DNA of 64,000 bases from Paraphoma chrysanthemicola. Taxonomy: Eukaryota > Ascomycota > Dothideomycetes > Pleosporales > Phaeosphaeriaceae. How positions within the stretch are numbered: the stretch's first letter is position 1; each line of letters starts with the position of its first letter. The position numbers and the translations under genes were made by a program. The notes beneath the pieces are model-generated. The model was not told where the DNA came from and searched no databases. It saw nothing but the letters and a program-made list of their open reading frames with translations. The stretch covers positions 62,001 through 126,000 of the forward strand of contig JAGMWG010000022.1 of NCBI GenBank assembly GCA_020744225.1, written 5' to 3'. This document shows positions 42,174-54,461 of the stretch, piece after piece.

Positions 42174-44314
42174 ATGGCGTACCAGCAACCATCGCAGAGC
42201 CACTGGGACCAGCCCGATGTCGCGCCCGTCGAGGGCACACACGACTTCCCCCCGCCGCCGCCCGCACATCGCCAGCCCGTGGGCATGCACGCCGACAGTC
42301 ACTTCCGCAACATGCAGAGCCAGCGCCAGTACGCCGACCCCAACAACTACTCCGACTACTCGACCCCCGGCGTGACACCGGGCTCAGACAACCTGAGCGA
42401 GCGCGCGGCCGGCGGCGGCATTAATGGCATTGCTGTCGGCGTGGCAGCCTCCAACGAGCGGGAGAGCGGCGTGCACGCCATGAGAGGCATCGACAGCTGG
42501 GGACGCAATGGTACCGCCGCTGCAGGGCCCCACGGACGGCCAATGGGTGTGCCAGAGCGCAGTGCCAACTCGACACCCTTCAGCGACCAGCACGCATACG
42601 ACAACCAGCCCACACCTCCGCGCGCAATGTACTCACAGCGCTCCTACGGGTCTGGGGCACCACTTGCTCCGGGTGCAGGCGCCGCCAGCATGTACTCGAG
42701 CAACAGCTCTATGCACAGTGTATCCTCACCACCACAGGGCGTCCCATATTCGGACAGTCCCTACAATCGCTACTCCTCTGCCAACCTCAACCTCGCCACC
42801 AACATGGGCCAGATTGACCCCAACGACCTCGCCGACGACGACGACTGGGGAATGGGCCCCAACTCACCTTCCAACCAGAACAAGCGACGCTCCTTCCTGC
42901 CGATTGGCGGCTCTCGAGACGGCAGTCGCAACGGCTCACCCGGCTCATCGATAAACGGCGGCGTAGCAGGTGTTGGCGCTGCTGCCGCCGCCGGGACTGC
43001 ATTCGCTGCGACGCGTGATGGGAGTGGCAAGTACAATGCCGTGCCCACCATTGCCGGCAGCAACGGAAGCAACCCAGAGCTCATACAAGAAAAGGCCGAC
43101 TGGAAAGACAAGGCCGACTTGAGGAAACGCAAGAAGAGGATGTGGATCGTCATTGCCATCATCACCGTCATACTGCTTGCTGCCATCCTGGGCGGCGTGC
43201 TCGGTGCCATGCTCAACAAGGGTGGTGGGCACGACGGAAAGCACGGAACTGTGTCTTCATCTGACGTTGCTAATGACAACAAGGACGATCTTGGCAAGAA
43301 CTCTGACGAGATCAAGAAACTCATGAACAACGCGAATCTGCACAAGGTCTTCCCCGGCATGGACTACACTCCGCTCAACACCCAGTACCCCGAATGCGTG
43401 CACGTTCCCCCTTCGCAAAACAACATCACCCGTGACATGGCTGTCATGTCCCAACTGACCAATGCTGTGCGCCTGTACGGCACTGATTGCAACCAAACAC
43501 AGATGCTTATTCACGCCATCGATCGCCTGGAGATTAAGGACAGCATGAAGATTTGGCTCGGCGTGTGGCTAGACAAAAACGACACAACCACGCAAAGGCA
43601 GATCGATCAAACGTGGCAAATTCTCGATGACTACGGTTGCGACTATTTCAAGGGCATTATCATCGGAAACGAAGTCCTGTACCGCAAAGACCTCACTGCA
43701 ACAGAGCTGCTCGGCCACGTCACAGACTTCAAGAAGAACATCACAGACCACAAGTGCAACCTGCCCGTCGCCATGGCGGATCTCGGCGACAACTGGACCG
43801 CAGACATGGCTACCAAGGTGGATATTGTCATGTCAAACGTTCATCCCTTCTTTGCTGGCGTTGATGTTTCTAAAGCTGCTGGTTGGACTTGGAATTTCTG
43901 GCAAACACACGACGTCGCGCTCACTGCTTCCAACAACAACATTAAGCAAATCGTGGCCGAGGTCGGCTGGCCATCAGGCGGTGGCAAGAATTGCGGCGGC
44001 GCGCCATCCTGCACAAGTAGCACGCCAGGATCAGTGGCGGGCATCAATGAGATGAATCAGTTCATGGAGGACTGGATATGTCCAAGCATGAAGAACAAAA
44101 CAGAGTACTTTTGGTAAGTCTACCTCACGACCCTGGGGCCAACATTTTATTAATTCGTTCAAGGTTCTCCGCATTCGACGAGCCATGGAAGATTCGCTAC
44201 AACGAGAAAGGCAAGGAATGGGAAGACAAATGGGGCCTCATGGACATCGACCGCAACATTAAGCCCGGCCTCAAGATACCCGACTGTGCCGGCCAAACAT
44301 TACCTTCTTTCTGA
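42174..44314 (+). CDS. btgC: type II membrane GH17 endo-1,3-beta-glucanase (BtgC-like)
   Basis: Two exons, 42174-44113 and 44164-44314, with a 50-nt intron, give 696 aa, close to Aspergillus BtgC. The start is ATG 42174 (MAYQQPSQSHWD); the frame runs further upstream but without ATG. Residues 1-315 are a cytosolic Ser/Gly/Pro/Asn-rich tail. A single transmembrane helix lies at about 320-346 (MWIVIAIITVILLAAILGGVLG) after a KRKK-like basic patch, so the catalytic domain faces the wall. The GH17 domain has the proton donor Glu500 (GIIIGNEVLY) and nucleophile Glu596 (IVAEVGWPSGG). It hydrolyses or remodels cell-wall beta-1,3-glucan during growth. N-glycosylation sites (NxT) are frequent in the outer domain. 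Confidence 0.93.
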
Positions 44315-45311
44315 GCGAGCGTACTTACATTTTGATTCGAGCACGACTTTTGCATGACGGCGGCGTTTGGCGGCGTACCATTTTGCGCAGATCTTGGGCC
44401 CAAACTTTTGGGACTGCACAGTTCATCATTTCGAGTTTTGTACAAACCACACATTGTGCATGAGCGGATTCGGCTTGTCTGGTCGGGGCGCTCGGCGACT
44501 TTCCAGGCACTCAGCATATGGCCATTTTTGTTTTGATATCGGGACAGGCTTACTTTGGATGTGTATAAGATATTGGTCGGTCCTGGTGGTATTTGATATA
44601 GGGATGCTGGGCGGCATGGCTTCGAGCATAGCTGTGCTGCCCACAACGACATAGCGTCATCTGTTAGCGATGACATTGTAGATAGACGCCTGGGCGCGAA
44701 TATGAATGCCAATGATATGTCCTTTAGCTGCGGTGCCAGTGTCCACTAGTGACGATGTTGTACGCCGGATGTTGTGGTTCAGCCATATGCAGGGCACGAA
44801 ACGCATGGCCTCTGGTCGCACGTCATGTACGTTGCCCTGCGTCTGTCAATACCTGATACGGATCACTAACGACGGCGTGACAGGTGTTGCACGTGACAGA
44901 TGCCAGGTGCCAGCTACTAACTGCTAGAACTCATCAAACGTGCAAATACGACATGGGCTAATCTGACTCAAACAAAGCATAGAGGCTACGTTCGCAATAC
45001 GAACTCTTCAAGCTGATTTGTATGGATCTGTCAAGGCGGTTCAGTGGTTGTGTTCATGCTAACATTTGACGATAGTATTCTGGTATATTATTCGACCGAC
45101 CACCCACACTTCAATCCTTTTCTCGGCCCACCAAGCCCATGTACCAATCGACATATCCTTTCCTCATCGAAAATTATCTGAAAATTATCGTGCATCATCT
45201 CAATGCAGCCGTGGTATACGAAATAATACATTCATCCACCCACCCAAACCCTCAGCATTCCTTCAGCCCAACCCCTTCATTCCCAGGACCTTTTTCGTAA
45301 CACATCACATC
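44315..45311. other. convergent intergenic region, nothing recognised
   Basis: Between the GH17 stop and the 3' end of the GPI-protein gene on the opposite strand. No feature is supported. Confidence 0.5.
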
Positions 45312-45810
45312 TTACACCACCAACGCCGCAACCACGCCCCCAAGCATCATCGCCAATCCTCCAGTCACCTGCGTGGCTCCGCCAGTGAACTGCGCTGGCA
45401 TGCCTGAACGTGTCGCGCTCGCACCCATGTTGCCGCTGGCACCCATGGTCCCGCTCGCACCTGTGTTGCCGCTTCCACCGGACATGCTGACGATGACGGG
45501 CTTAGTTCCGTTTCCGGCAGCGCAGGAGGGCACGACGACGGCGGAGCGTGTGACTTTGACGTCTGCTGCGGCCGAGGGGCAGCCGGGGGTGATGGTGATG
45601 GTTGATGTTGCGGCTTGGGAGGGGGATTGGCTGTGGATGAGTTAGTGAGGTGGAAAAGTGAGTGGGTTTGGGAGAGAGATTGTAGTTGAGAAGAGATTGA
45701 GTATGTGTGGCGTGGTTGGGCATCGTGCTCGATTGGAAAAGGGGGAGGAAGACTTACGCTACTGCGACGCCAACGAGGACGAGCAGGGCGGATGGGAGAG
45801 TGAACTTCAT
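45312..45810 (-). CDS. small GPI-anchored Ser/Gly/Thr-rich protein
   Basis: Two exons on the minus strand, 45810-45758 and 45630-45312, with a 127-nt intron (GTAAGT...CACAG and a CTAAC branch site), give 123 aa. Exon 1 encodes the signal peptide MKFTLPSALLVLVGVAV, cleaved near AVA-QSPSQAA. The mature part has two Cys (TPGCPS and PSCAAG) and then a degenerate Gly/Ser/Ala/Met repeat (GNTGASGTMGASGNMGAS). The C-terminus is a GPI-type signal: small residues (FTGGATQVTGG) followed by a hydrophobic tail (LAMMLGGVVAALVV). It is probably a plasma-membrane or wall protein of unknown function. Confidence 0.75.
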
Positions 45811-47253
45811 GTTGATTTTAGAGAGGGAGGAGGAAGTGATGAGTTGAAGCTTGAGGATCTGGGATAGTAGGGTAAAGTATTGCGCAAAGTAGACAAGATC
45901 TTTGAGACTGAGATTCAAATAAGTTCGTACAAGTTCTCGAATATTTCTTTAACGAAAGTCTAGAGGCTATATCCTTCCATCGCAGCGCAGCACTGCTTAT
46001 ACCTCCCCCTTTCCCCATTCCACCGCTACAGTACAAGCGTCTCCACGACTCGCCATCGTTGTCGCACCACGACTTCTTTGTTGGCCGAGTCCGTCCAAGT
46101 GTAATCTAATCCAAGGCGAATTTTGATCACGGTTATGTCGATGATTCGGAAACATACATTTCCGATGACTTGGTAATGGTCATAAGCGGGCCTTTTGATG
46201 GCCGGATGAGGCTGATGCCGACGAAGACGGGAAGTGTGAGTAGGAGTAGTGGCCGGCAAGTGCCGTGGTCTAGCTGCTGCCTTAGGTGATGCTATCATGT
46301 TGGGTCTATTGAAAGGAGCAGGAAGGCTCGCTGCAGGCTGTTAGAGAAGCAGTTATTGGATGCTTGTTGCTTGTGTTGGTGTTCGTATAGTATTGCTCAT
46401 TTGATTGTCTTTGAATTGTTCCAAGCAACCTTGGATGATGCCTCATGTGTTGTACGGAGAACCGTCCGCTCCCATCCAACAACGATGAACACAGAACCAG
46501 CTATTTTCATCGCGGGCTCATTCGCTGCGCCCAAAAGTCAACCCGTCCATTCCTAACAACACCATTCCACACTCCTTACTAATTACGAAAGCATTGCGCT
46601 ATACGCCACACGGAATCGAATACTTCCAGAACCCTGGCAGCCCAATCGAGAAATTCACCAACGCTACACAGACCTGACAGAAGGCTCGAAACAAACATTG
46701 CGTCGTTACCATTGGCTATTTTTGTTCTGTGAAACAATTTATCCCTCATGCGGGCTAGCTTCCCGACGTCATGTTAAGCTTAACCCGCTAGCGTGGTGTC
46801 CGGATGTGATTGTTTCCGTGGTACTACGACGGAGACACTTTTGCGGGGTTAGTCTACATTCTGATCATCAACACCCAATGCGGATACATAGTAGTGTTGG
46901 GGTGATGGAAACAGTGACAAATTGGTCGATCGGGGTTGAGAGCAGTATGGCGCACGTGCGAAGACGAGGGCGGGATAGGGCATGGGGCTCGTTCGGATGG
47001 GTGAGGGTCCGTGGTTAGGCATGCGCGAGGCTGTGAGAGGCCAATTGGAACATGGAGGGAAGTGGAATGTCGAGATGATGATGCGCGCGGGAGAGAGGGC
47101 CTTGAGGGGTAGGAATTTTTGGTATACTGCATGCAGAAGTATAAGACTGTTCGCAAGTACATGCTCCATTTATCATCATCAGCTTCATCACCACTTCACA
47201 TCATCCTTCCTTCAAGTCCTCTCAAACACACACAAACACACTTCTTCTTCACA
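45811..47253. other. divergent promoter region, nothing else recognised
   Basis: 1.4 kb between the GPI-protein start and the ferritin-like gene start. No gene is convincing. The last 60 bases before 47254 are CA/CT-rich, like a fungal leader. Confidence 0.45.
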
Positions 47254-48141
47254 ATGAGGTCCACACTATTCACCGTCTCCGCTCTTGCAGCACTCTCTTC
47301 CGCCGCCCCGGCCAAGCGTCAAGCAGCTGGCCCTACAGACGATGTCATCCTCAACTACGCGCTCACTCTCGAGCACCTAGAAGACACCTTCTACCGCGAG
47401 GCGCTCGCCAAATACTCCGTTGCTGACTTCAAGTCTGCTGGTTTCGATGAGGCAACATACAACCGCATCAAGACCGTCTCCAGCGACGAGGCCCAACACG
47501 TCTCCTTCCTTACTGGTGCCTTGACCGCCGCCGGCGCAAAGCCCGTTGCCGCATGCACATACAACTTCGGCTACACTGATGTCAAGTCCTTCCTTGCGAC
47601 AGCCTCCGTGCTCGAGGGTGTCGGTGTCAGCGCCTACCTGGGCGCCGCCGCGGACATCATGTCCAAGGGATACTTGACCGCCGCCGGATCCATTCTCACA
47701 GTTGAGGCACGCCACTCAGCATACGTGCGCAACACCATCGGCCAAGCACCATTCCCCGCGCCGTTCGACAACCCACTGAGCTACAACTCGGTCTACACTC
47801 TTGCCGCGCAGTTCATCACTGGATGCCCGAGCACCAACGCCCCGCTACCAGTCAAGGCATTCCCCACCTTGACCGCTAGCTCCAAGGACGCCTCAATCAA
47901 GGTTGGCAGCACAATTACATTGGCGACCAAGGGATATGCCGTCAAGGGCGATGTGTATGCTGCATTCATCACTGTCACTGGCCCCGTTTTCGCGACACCC
48001 AAGGCCGTCAGCGGTGGATACGAAGTTGTTGTGCCCAAGGGTATTGCGGGACAGAGCTACGTTGTGCTTACATCTTGCAACACTGCTGCAACTGATGATA
48101 CCATTGTTGCTGGACCGGCGATTGTTGAGGTGTCTGCTTAG
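47254..48141 (+). CDS. secreted ferritin-like domain protein (Rds1-type)
   Basis: A protein of 295 aa in one exon from ATG 47254, which follows a CACAAACACACTTCTTCTTCACA leader; the frame upstream (47119) is not protein-like. Signal peptide at residues 1-18 (STLFTVSALAALSSAAPA), with a KR dibasic site just after it (AKRQAAG) that Kex2 may cut. Residues about 30-190 form a ferritin-like four-helix domain (YALTLEHLEDTFYREAL, DEAQHVSFLTGAL, SVLEGVGVSAYLGAA, LTVEARHSAYVRN), with Glu and His residues in metal-ligand positions. The C-terminal ~100 residues are beta-rich. This is the layout of the fungal Rds1 stress-induced family. Iron binding is inferred. Confidence 0.88.
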   Translation: MRSTLFTVSALAALSSAAPAKRQAAGPTDDVILNYALTLEHLEDTFYREALAKYSVADFKSAGFDEATYNRIKTVSSDEAQHVSFLTGALTAAGAKPVAACTYNFGYTDVKSFLATASVLEGVGVSAYLGAAADIMSKGYLTAAGSILTVEARHSAYVRNTIGQAPFPAPFDNPLSYNSVYTLAAQFITGCPSTNAPLPVKAFPTLTASSKDASIKVGSTITLATKGYAVKGDVYAAFITVTGPVFATPKAVSGGYEVVVPKGIAGQSYVVLTSCNTAATDDTIVAGPAIVEVSA

Positions 48142-48874
48142 ATGCACATACAAAAGGAGCATTGAGTGTTGTGGAGGATTGACAGGAGACTACCAAAATC
48201 ATTAGCAGTATCTTCTTAGCTTATAATGTGTATTCCTTATTCATTCATAAATGGTCCTGGTGAATGTTCACAGTGTTCGTGGGTTCCCTTAGCATGTCAA
48301 GATCCAATGCGGTTCCGCTCATGGACTTGGGCACGGCATCGATCTTGGGCTTAAACCAAGGCTGCTTCTGCCCTTCATTCAGGTGAACTACATTTTGTTG
48401 TGTTGCCATCATTGTAGCTTGTTCTTCGATCAAGCTTCTAGCCTAGAGAGCGTAACACAGTGTCCGTACTTCTCGGCCAGCTAGGGCTACGTCAGGTAAT
48501 CCAAACGATCAGAGCTCCATGGGTGGTTTCTTCCTTTACCATTAACGATGCTGAAAGTGGAGCAGAGAAACAACCGATCTTAAGATTGCCTCCACGGGTA
48601 TTTTCGTCAACATTGCAAAGAACACGAATGATACGTTTTATGGCGACAGACGCAGAACTCGGTTGGGATGTCAAGAAATTGACCATGATTTTTCTGGGCC
48701 AGGGAAGAGTATATGCGGATGGAAAAGGAAGCTTGGATGGGTAAGACACCTAAATCATTCATGGGTAACGGGAGACATTTCAATACAGCGAGCACTGAAT
48801 GTCGTTCGCGCTGCTTCTGTTCGATATCATGAGCAGAGCATATTATTATTATTTAGTATTGCATAGCCACAAAT
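48142..48874. other. convergent intergenic region
   Basis: Lies between the ferritin-like gene and the cysteine-rich secreted gene. A 62-residue minus-strand frame (48433-48245) and a 94-residue plus frame (48460-48744) are present, but neither has supporting signals. Confidence 0.4.
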
Positions 48875-49321
48875 CTACTCATAGACGCAGAAATAACTGC
48901 TAAGCTTGTCCTCATAACTCCTCGTGGACCCAACCGGTCCGTTGACAGGCGTCACAGAAAGGTCCGCAATGCCCGGAAATCCCACGTGGAAGAAATCTGC
49001 CGCAATGCTGCAATTCGGATCACTATCACTGTATTAGTCTTCACGTCCACGCACAATTGTTTCCTGTGATAATTACACAAAGAAGTAGCAGAAGCCGCCT
49101 TGATCAGGACCCGCAGAGCTGATAAGGTCGTTCAAGTCGGCGCCCAGATTTACACATTCGCTCGGCTCGGACTGGAGATGTGCACAGTAGCCTTGCCAGT
49201 CCCGGTCTGTACAGAGATAGACACCAAGTGTGTCGCGTTTTGAGGACGTGAGGCGAGCCGCTGGTGCAGCGAGGACGCTGGTGGCGAAGAGAGCGAGGAA
49301 AGCTGCGGTGGTGCACTTCAT
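48875..49321 (-). CDS. small secreted cysteine-rich protein (6 Cys, Kex2 site)
   Basis: Two exons on the minus strand, 49321-49077 and 49028-48875, with a 48-nt intron (GTAATT...TACAG), give 132 aa. An unspliced reading would stop early at 82 aa after FCYFFV; splicing adds 50 residues with strong coding character (DSDPNCSIAADFFHVGFP). Signal peptide at 1-18 (KCTTAAFLALFATSVLA), then a short pro-segment ending in SSKR, a Kex2-type site. The mature domain has six cysteines (YLC, GYC, SEC, GFC, PNC and YFC). The pattern GVYLCTDRDWQGYC...DPNCS recalls crystallin-like small secreted proteins of ascomycetes; this is resemblance only. An effector or surface role is inference. Confidence 0.8.
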
Positions 49322-51055
49322 TGTGAAGTTACCGATGAATATGTAGAAATTCTGAAGCAGATGTGAGTATGAATTATGCCCATTGTATCTGCTTCCCGAT
49401 CTTTATAGCCTTTGCTATAATGCGTGTTGTCAGTGGAGTGACCCGCATCCGTATTCCCGTCGCGAACTCTTCCTCGTGACCAAAGCAAAATGTATTTCCA
49501 CGAGCGACACGATTCAATGTTGCATTGCAGATTAGTAAAGACCACATCAAGCATCGCGGTATTGCAGATCTTCCGACGGGGTGGAGACGACTACGATGTC
49601 GCAGGTAGTGATGACGCCGGATGCCCCGGATCTGCGGTCACACAGTGTGTATATCTCGAGACAGGCAGGCGCAGTATATTGATCAGGGGGTTCGGGGTGT
49701 GTTACAAGCCTCGTAAGGGCAGCAGCGGGCTCAACCTACCCCGCTGCGTGGACACTCGGTAGTGCACAAATTGACACCGTACGAAATGCTAGAAGAGGCA
49801 AACGATGGTGGACGATCCTGCCAAATGCAACACACTTTCAGGAAAGTTATGGCATGATACGAGTTGACGAAGGGAGTCTAATTACACAAGACGTTTGAAG
49901 TCGCACAGCGCGTCGTGCGCATACCATGACGTCATTGGTGACTGCGCTTCGCACCCTTCAGGCCGCGGTTTTGTACCTTCAATCACTAATTCTAACCACA
50001 AGAAGTAGATCAGACAGAATCAAGCTAGAGCCAGGATCATTCGAGTCCCGGTCTGGCAATGAGCTGGGATCAAGACGGCTATATTTAGGACAGGTAGCAT
50101 AGGCCCCGGCTCGTGGAAGGAAACGGCAATGCGACCCGGGTGAGCTTCCGCTTCAGCTTCGCAGGGAACCTCGGACATGATATGACTTGACCATACTGGT
50201 TTATCATGAGTCATGGCCGAAATCTGAAGGATATCGACAGCTACTTGCGTAAGGCTCTTGTCTGAGGTGCACCTGGCGGATGGCCAACCACGCTGGACGG
50301 AGGCAAGGGTTCAAGCAAGGATACCAAGGTATATCTCCCTCTATTAGCATCTCAATGTCGCAGCGTCTCACATTGCAGCCCCACCCAAGACAACTAACAA
50401 GTTGAGCGGTCCACGCTGCGAACAAGTGTAAGAACTGGCTGTGACAGGATCCCACTACCAGTCACCCCTTCAATGTAATGACTGTGCACACTCCTTAAGC
50501 TAGAATAATAACGTGTGGTGGTATCGCTATGCCTGGACACACGACACGATCGAAACCAGCTCACAATAGCAAGTCTGCCGCTCTTGGTTACATGTACCTC
50601 ACGCCGGACCCTGCGGCGACGATGATTCTACTTCAGAGGAAGATTCCTTCCCAGCTCACAGCTCATGTCCGGCCACAGGCCCGAGTGTAAAAACAATATC
50701 GTATCTATTTCAGACGAGGAATTTCATTCAAGCCCACAGCTGAGTTCTCGCGGCGGACCCGGTTGCAAAGACGATCCAGAGTACGGGATCAACATGTTGT
50801 TTTCAATAGAAAGATGGCAATAGGAAGAGAACCTAGCGGATATGTATTCATATAATTGAAGCATGGATTTCGCCTACGCTAGTGACCATGAGAGGACCTG
50901 TGGCTCAGGCTTCTGGCTCGGAATTGAGACTGATCATCACCATCACACAAAAGGACATCGTAGTTTTTGTGAAGTATTCATTGCCCCAATGGGCTGTGGT
51001 ATCATATCATGCCATCATACACTCATCAACCATATTAAAATCCCAGTCCGAAACT
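49322..51055. other. 1.7-kb intergenic region, nothing recognised
   Basis: Contains the promoter of the cysteine-rich protein and the 3' flank of the MFS gene. Only short unsupported frames were seen. Confidence 0.5.
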
Positions 51056-52703
51056 TTACAATGTGTAACGGAAACCCTCAAGACCCTCAATGATCTTTCC
51101 GCCAGCGTCAGCCCTGCGGTTGGCGCGCCAGAACTTGAGGTTCATCAGAAGAGTGACGACAATGATACCACCCGCAGCGATCATGCAAGCAATGATGCCA
51201 GGAACGTATTTGGGAGCATCTTCAGTGCGGAAGACCGTGCCACCGATGATGCCACCAATACCTCCAGCGCCGACAAGGGTAGCGGAGCAAAGGGCACGCT
51301 TCCATTGTCCGCGAATGTTGTTAGCCTGCCAGGTCAAGACGCAAGGGACGTTGGCATTGGCGGCGGCAGTTGCGAGGAAAACACCGAAGTATCTATCGTA
51401 GGTTAGCTATCAATCGCGAAGGATATAAGACATGGGCGCTTACCGAAGACCAATGTTGCTGGTGAATCCCATCAATGGCAATCCAATCAAGGCGAGAACA
51501 CCGTTGGTGATGATGAATGGGCTGCGAATGTGGTACTTATCACCGGCCCAGGCCATAGCCAACATGACGAACAGTGCAAACACGTACGGTGGCGCAATGA
51601 GGCAATTGGCCATGGCAGTGTTGAAGCCCATTCCGTCCTTGAGAATGATGGGAAGGAAGTAAGCGATAGCGTAGGTGACAGTGGTGGTGAACATGAAGAT
51701 GATAGCGAAGCCCCACACCTTGAGATCAAGGGCACCCTTGAGGTACTTGGCCATGTTGAACTCCTCCGCAACAACGTCATGGCGATCCTTCTCGATGCGG
51801 GCAACGATGAAGTCGGCCTCTTGCTGGCTCAAGAACTTCTTCTGGAGCTTCGATGGGTTGGCAGCAAGCTCTGGGAAGTCAACGATGAAATACCAGCCGA
51901 TCAGTCCAATCGCGACAGTGATGACACCCTGAAGAATGAAGATCCAGCGCCATCCCGAAAGACCAGGGCCGAAGTGAGGCACGATCTTGGGGTTCTTCTT
52001 TGTTGGTCCATAATGTACACCGAGCCATGGGGCAGCTTGGATACCCTTGCCTTGGAGAAGTGAGAAAACGTATCCGAGAATGCCAGAGAAGGCGGATGAG
52101 AGCATGCCAATGCCGAAGAAAACAGTGTTGCGCTTCTGGAGCTCGAAACGTTGGTACCAGCAGGATAGGAGGTATGCGGAGCCTAATGATGCGTCAGAAA
52201 TGCTCAGAGGAGTGAAAGCATGGGAAGGTCTTACCTGGGAAGAATCCAGCTTCAAAGATACCGAGGAGAAGACGGAGAGGAAGAAGTGTGTGCCACTCCT
52301 TGACGAAGCCAAACCCGATCATCACTGCACCCCAGATGACGACGATCGACGGGAGGAAGATACGGGGACCAAGCTTGCGTAATACAACAGTGGCGGGTGG
52401 CTGCAGGGCGACGTAGGTAATGAAGAAGAGAAGAACGACAAGGCTGTACCGTTGGCCAGTGAGCTTCAGATCGACGCCCATGCCAGCAACCATAGCGACA
52501 CCAAGATTGGTGCGATCCATGAGGGAGACACAATACATGAAACCGAGCGTCGGGATAAGACGATAGTCAACTTTGCGAATGATCTTCTTCTGCTCTTGTG
52601 GAGTGAAGGCATCGATGCGTGCCTGATTGGAGTCATCGGAGTTGATCCGCTCAATGGCTGCAGTATTGCCCTTCTCGTCGGCATAGGTAGGTGTGGAAGC
52701 CAT
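51056..52703 (-). CDS. MFS transporter, anion:cation symporter (Dal5/Tna1-like) family
   Basis: Three exons on the minus strand, 52703-52235, 52182-51444 and 51392-51056, with introns of 52 and 51 nt, give 514 aa. The polar N-terminus is followed by KVDYRLIPTLGFMYCVSLMDRTNLGVA, the classic start of the ACS family (allantoate, nicotinate, pantothenate and biotin permeases). Further marks are GIFEAGFFPGSAYLLSCWYQRFELQKR between TM4 and TM5 and GWRWIFILQG at TM6. There are twelve predicted TM helices with a long central loop containing FLSQQEADFIVARIEKDR. It probably imports an organic anion or vitamin at the plasma membrane with protons. The substrate is not readable. The long plus-strand frames here are shadows. 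Confidence 0.92.
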
Positions 52704-53901
52704 GATGAATTTCCGTGTAAGTGAACGAGAGATGGAGGTGGATTATGAGAATGATATGAGAGAGGTGGCTTGCTGAGGAGGTGGGCGTCCGTCAAGCGAT
52801 GGTGGAGCTGGAGATTTAATCCTGGGGAAGATTGCACTCATATACTCTCCACGTCCCTAGCCTCTTCGTTCTCGACTTCCCCAGATTATTGGAAAGCTAT
52901 CGGCTCCACCGTGCCCCAGACTCTCCGGATGAAGCACTTTGTTCGCAATCCGCCCAGAGCCGTGTCGCGCAGACCGTGACCGGCTCTGACCCGTGCCCCA
53001 ATTCTGGAGGCTACGAACCATGGCTTCGGGTGAAGATCAGAATCGGGACCGTCTCCAATGCTTTGGTATCCACTGCCACGGCGACTCAGAACTGATTCGG
53101 TAAAACGCCCTGAACATCCAAGGCCCTAACAGGTATCAAAGCCTCGTGCAGCCAGTAGCTCAAGCGTCTGGGCCCAGCGACCGGGCGTCCTTCCGGTGAT
53201 CGAACCTGCCCATGGAGACAGGTCGATCTGGGGTATGCCAAGAGACCCACCGCGTGGGAGTCCAGGCATGTTTTCAGAAATCTGGGGTAGGCCAGACTCC
53301 TTCTGGCCGTCACCAGTACAAGGTGGGCTAAGCGTGCCTGATGTTGGGGATGATTAAGTGACTCGGCGCACCGTTAGCGCAAGGTCCGTTCAGCGCTACG
53401 TGCACACGTGGCGTGAGCCTAGAACACGACTCTTGGACTCAGCTTTGCAAGACTGCCGCGATCAATTGCCATGCTCTGATTGAAACCTCATCCGTGATAT
53501 TTTGAGATCTAGCGGAGGCTCTAGCATCATGGGACATTAAGAGCGGAGTGGTCCGGGGATGGCGATGAAATGGGAGTGACTAAAACATAACCGACCAACC
53601 GTATCTCTGACGATGATACCGAGGCTGACACTCGTCATAAATACGTCTGGTATAAGCATGAGTGATGGTCTACACAAGCCGTAATCCATTTTACAATTCC
53701 GCTAGGCGAATTGGAAATCCTTGGTCGGCCTCTTCTCAGACAGGCAATGCGAGCGCGGGGTGCGAATGACATTGGAACAAAGCCTGATATCCAAAGGGGC
53801 GGAAGGTTTCGCGACAACCGTCCTCATACGGTCGTCACATACAGCCTATACGATCTCTTCCTTTTGCCTCGGCGATTTCAATATTCGCTTTGTCCTGCCG
53901 C
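52704..53901. other. intergenic, nothing recognised
   Basis: 1.2 kb holding the promoter of the MFS gene and the 3' flank of the GFA-type gene. No supported feature. Confidence 0.5.
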
Positions 53902-54461
53902 TTAGAGCTTGGCCCAAATCCTCTCGAATTCCTTGATATCGGGGAAGCCGTCGTACCTGCTCTCGTCATGCACACCTTTAATGTCATCGACGAAACACAA
54001 TCGACTACACCGCCACTGCTCGTACTTTGGTTTCCATGCGTGTTGGCCATGGAAGAGTCCACATGGTACGATTGTAACACCAGGCATGCGCGGCGATTTT
54101 GTTGACATGGGCGAGCCGCATTGTATGCAGAACCATCTGTGCACAACTTCGCCGGTGGAAGTGTCGTGGTCATCGTGTTGTCTCAGGAGGTCGGCGCCAC
54201 ATGTCCATTCGAATTGCTTGAGTGTTTTTAGCACGCCTACAACAGCAGGGCAGCACCCAGTACCCACGTTCTCATGTGGCCTCATGGCGTGTTTCTTACC
54301 TCGTTAGGAAACCATGCATTAGCCGTGTACGCCGAGCCGCAGTGCCTGCGACAATTCGTGCAGTGGCATACAGCCACGTTGATTTCTTCGCCCATGGTGC
54401 GGAATCCGATGCGCTTGCAGAGACAAGCGCCCGTTCTCTCGTTCGCAGTGAGTAGCGTCAT
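53902..54461 (-). CDS. GFA/CENP-V family zinc protein
   Basis: The modelled exons on the minus strand are 54461-54300 and 54216-53902, giving 158 aa. The donor GTAAGA at 54299 is strong. The acceptor giving an open frame is CAAG at 54217, less canonical than the TTGTAG at 54237, which would shift the frame. So either the junction is unusual or there is a frameshift. Zinc-ligand cysteines match the glutathione-dependent formaldehyde-activating enzyme fold: GACLC (13, 15), CHCTNC (32, 34, 37) and FCIQCGSP (84, 87). The position after the second Cys is Lys instead of the usual Gly. Such proteins are small cytosolic enzymes that handle glutathione or sulfur adducts; the exact reaction is unknown. 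They often lie near oxidoreductases. Confidence 0.72.

Noticed and set aside
48245..48433. 62-residue minus-strand frame downstream of the ferritin-like gene
   Set aside because: It looks somewhat protein-like (KQPWFKPKIDAVPKSMSG) but has no upstream exon, signal or similarity that I can support.
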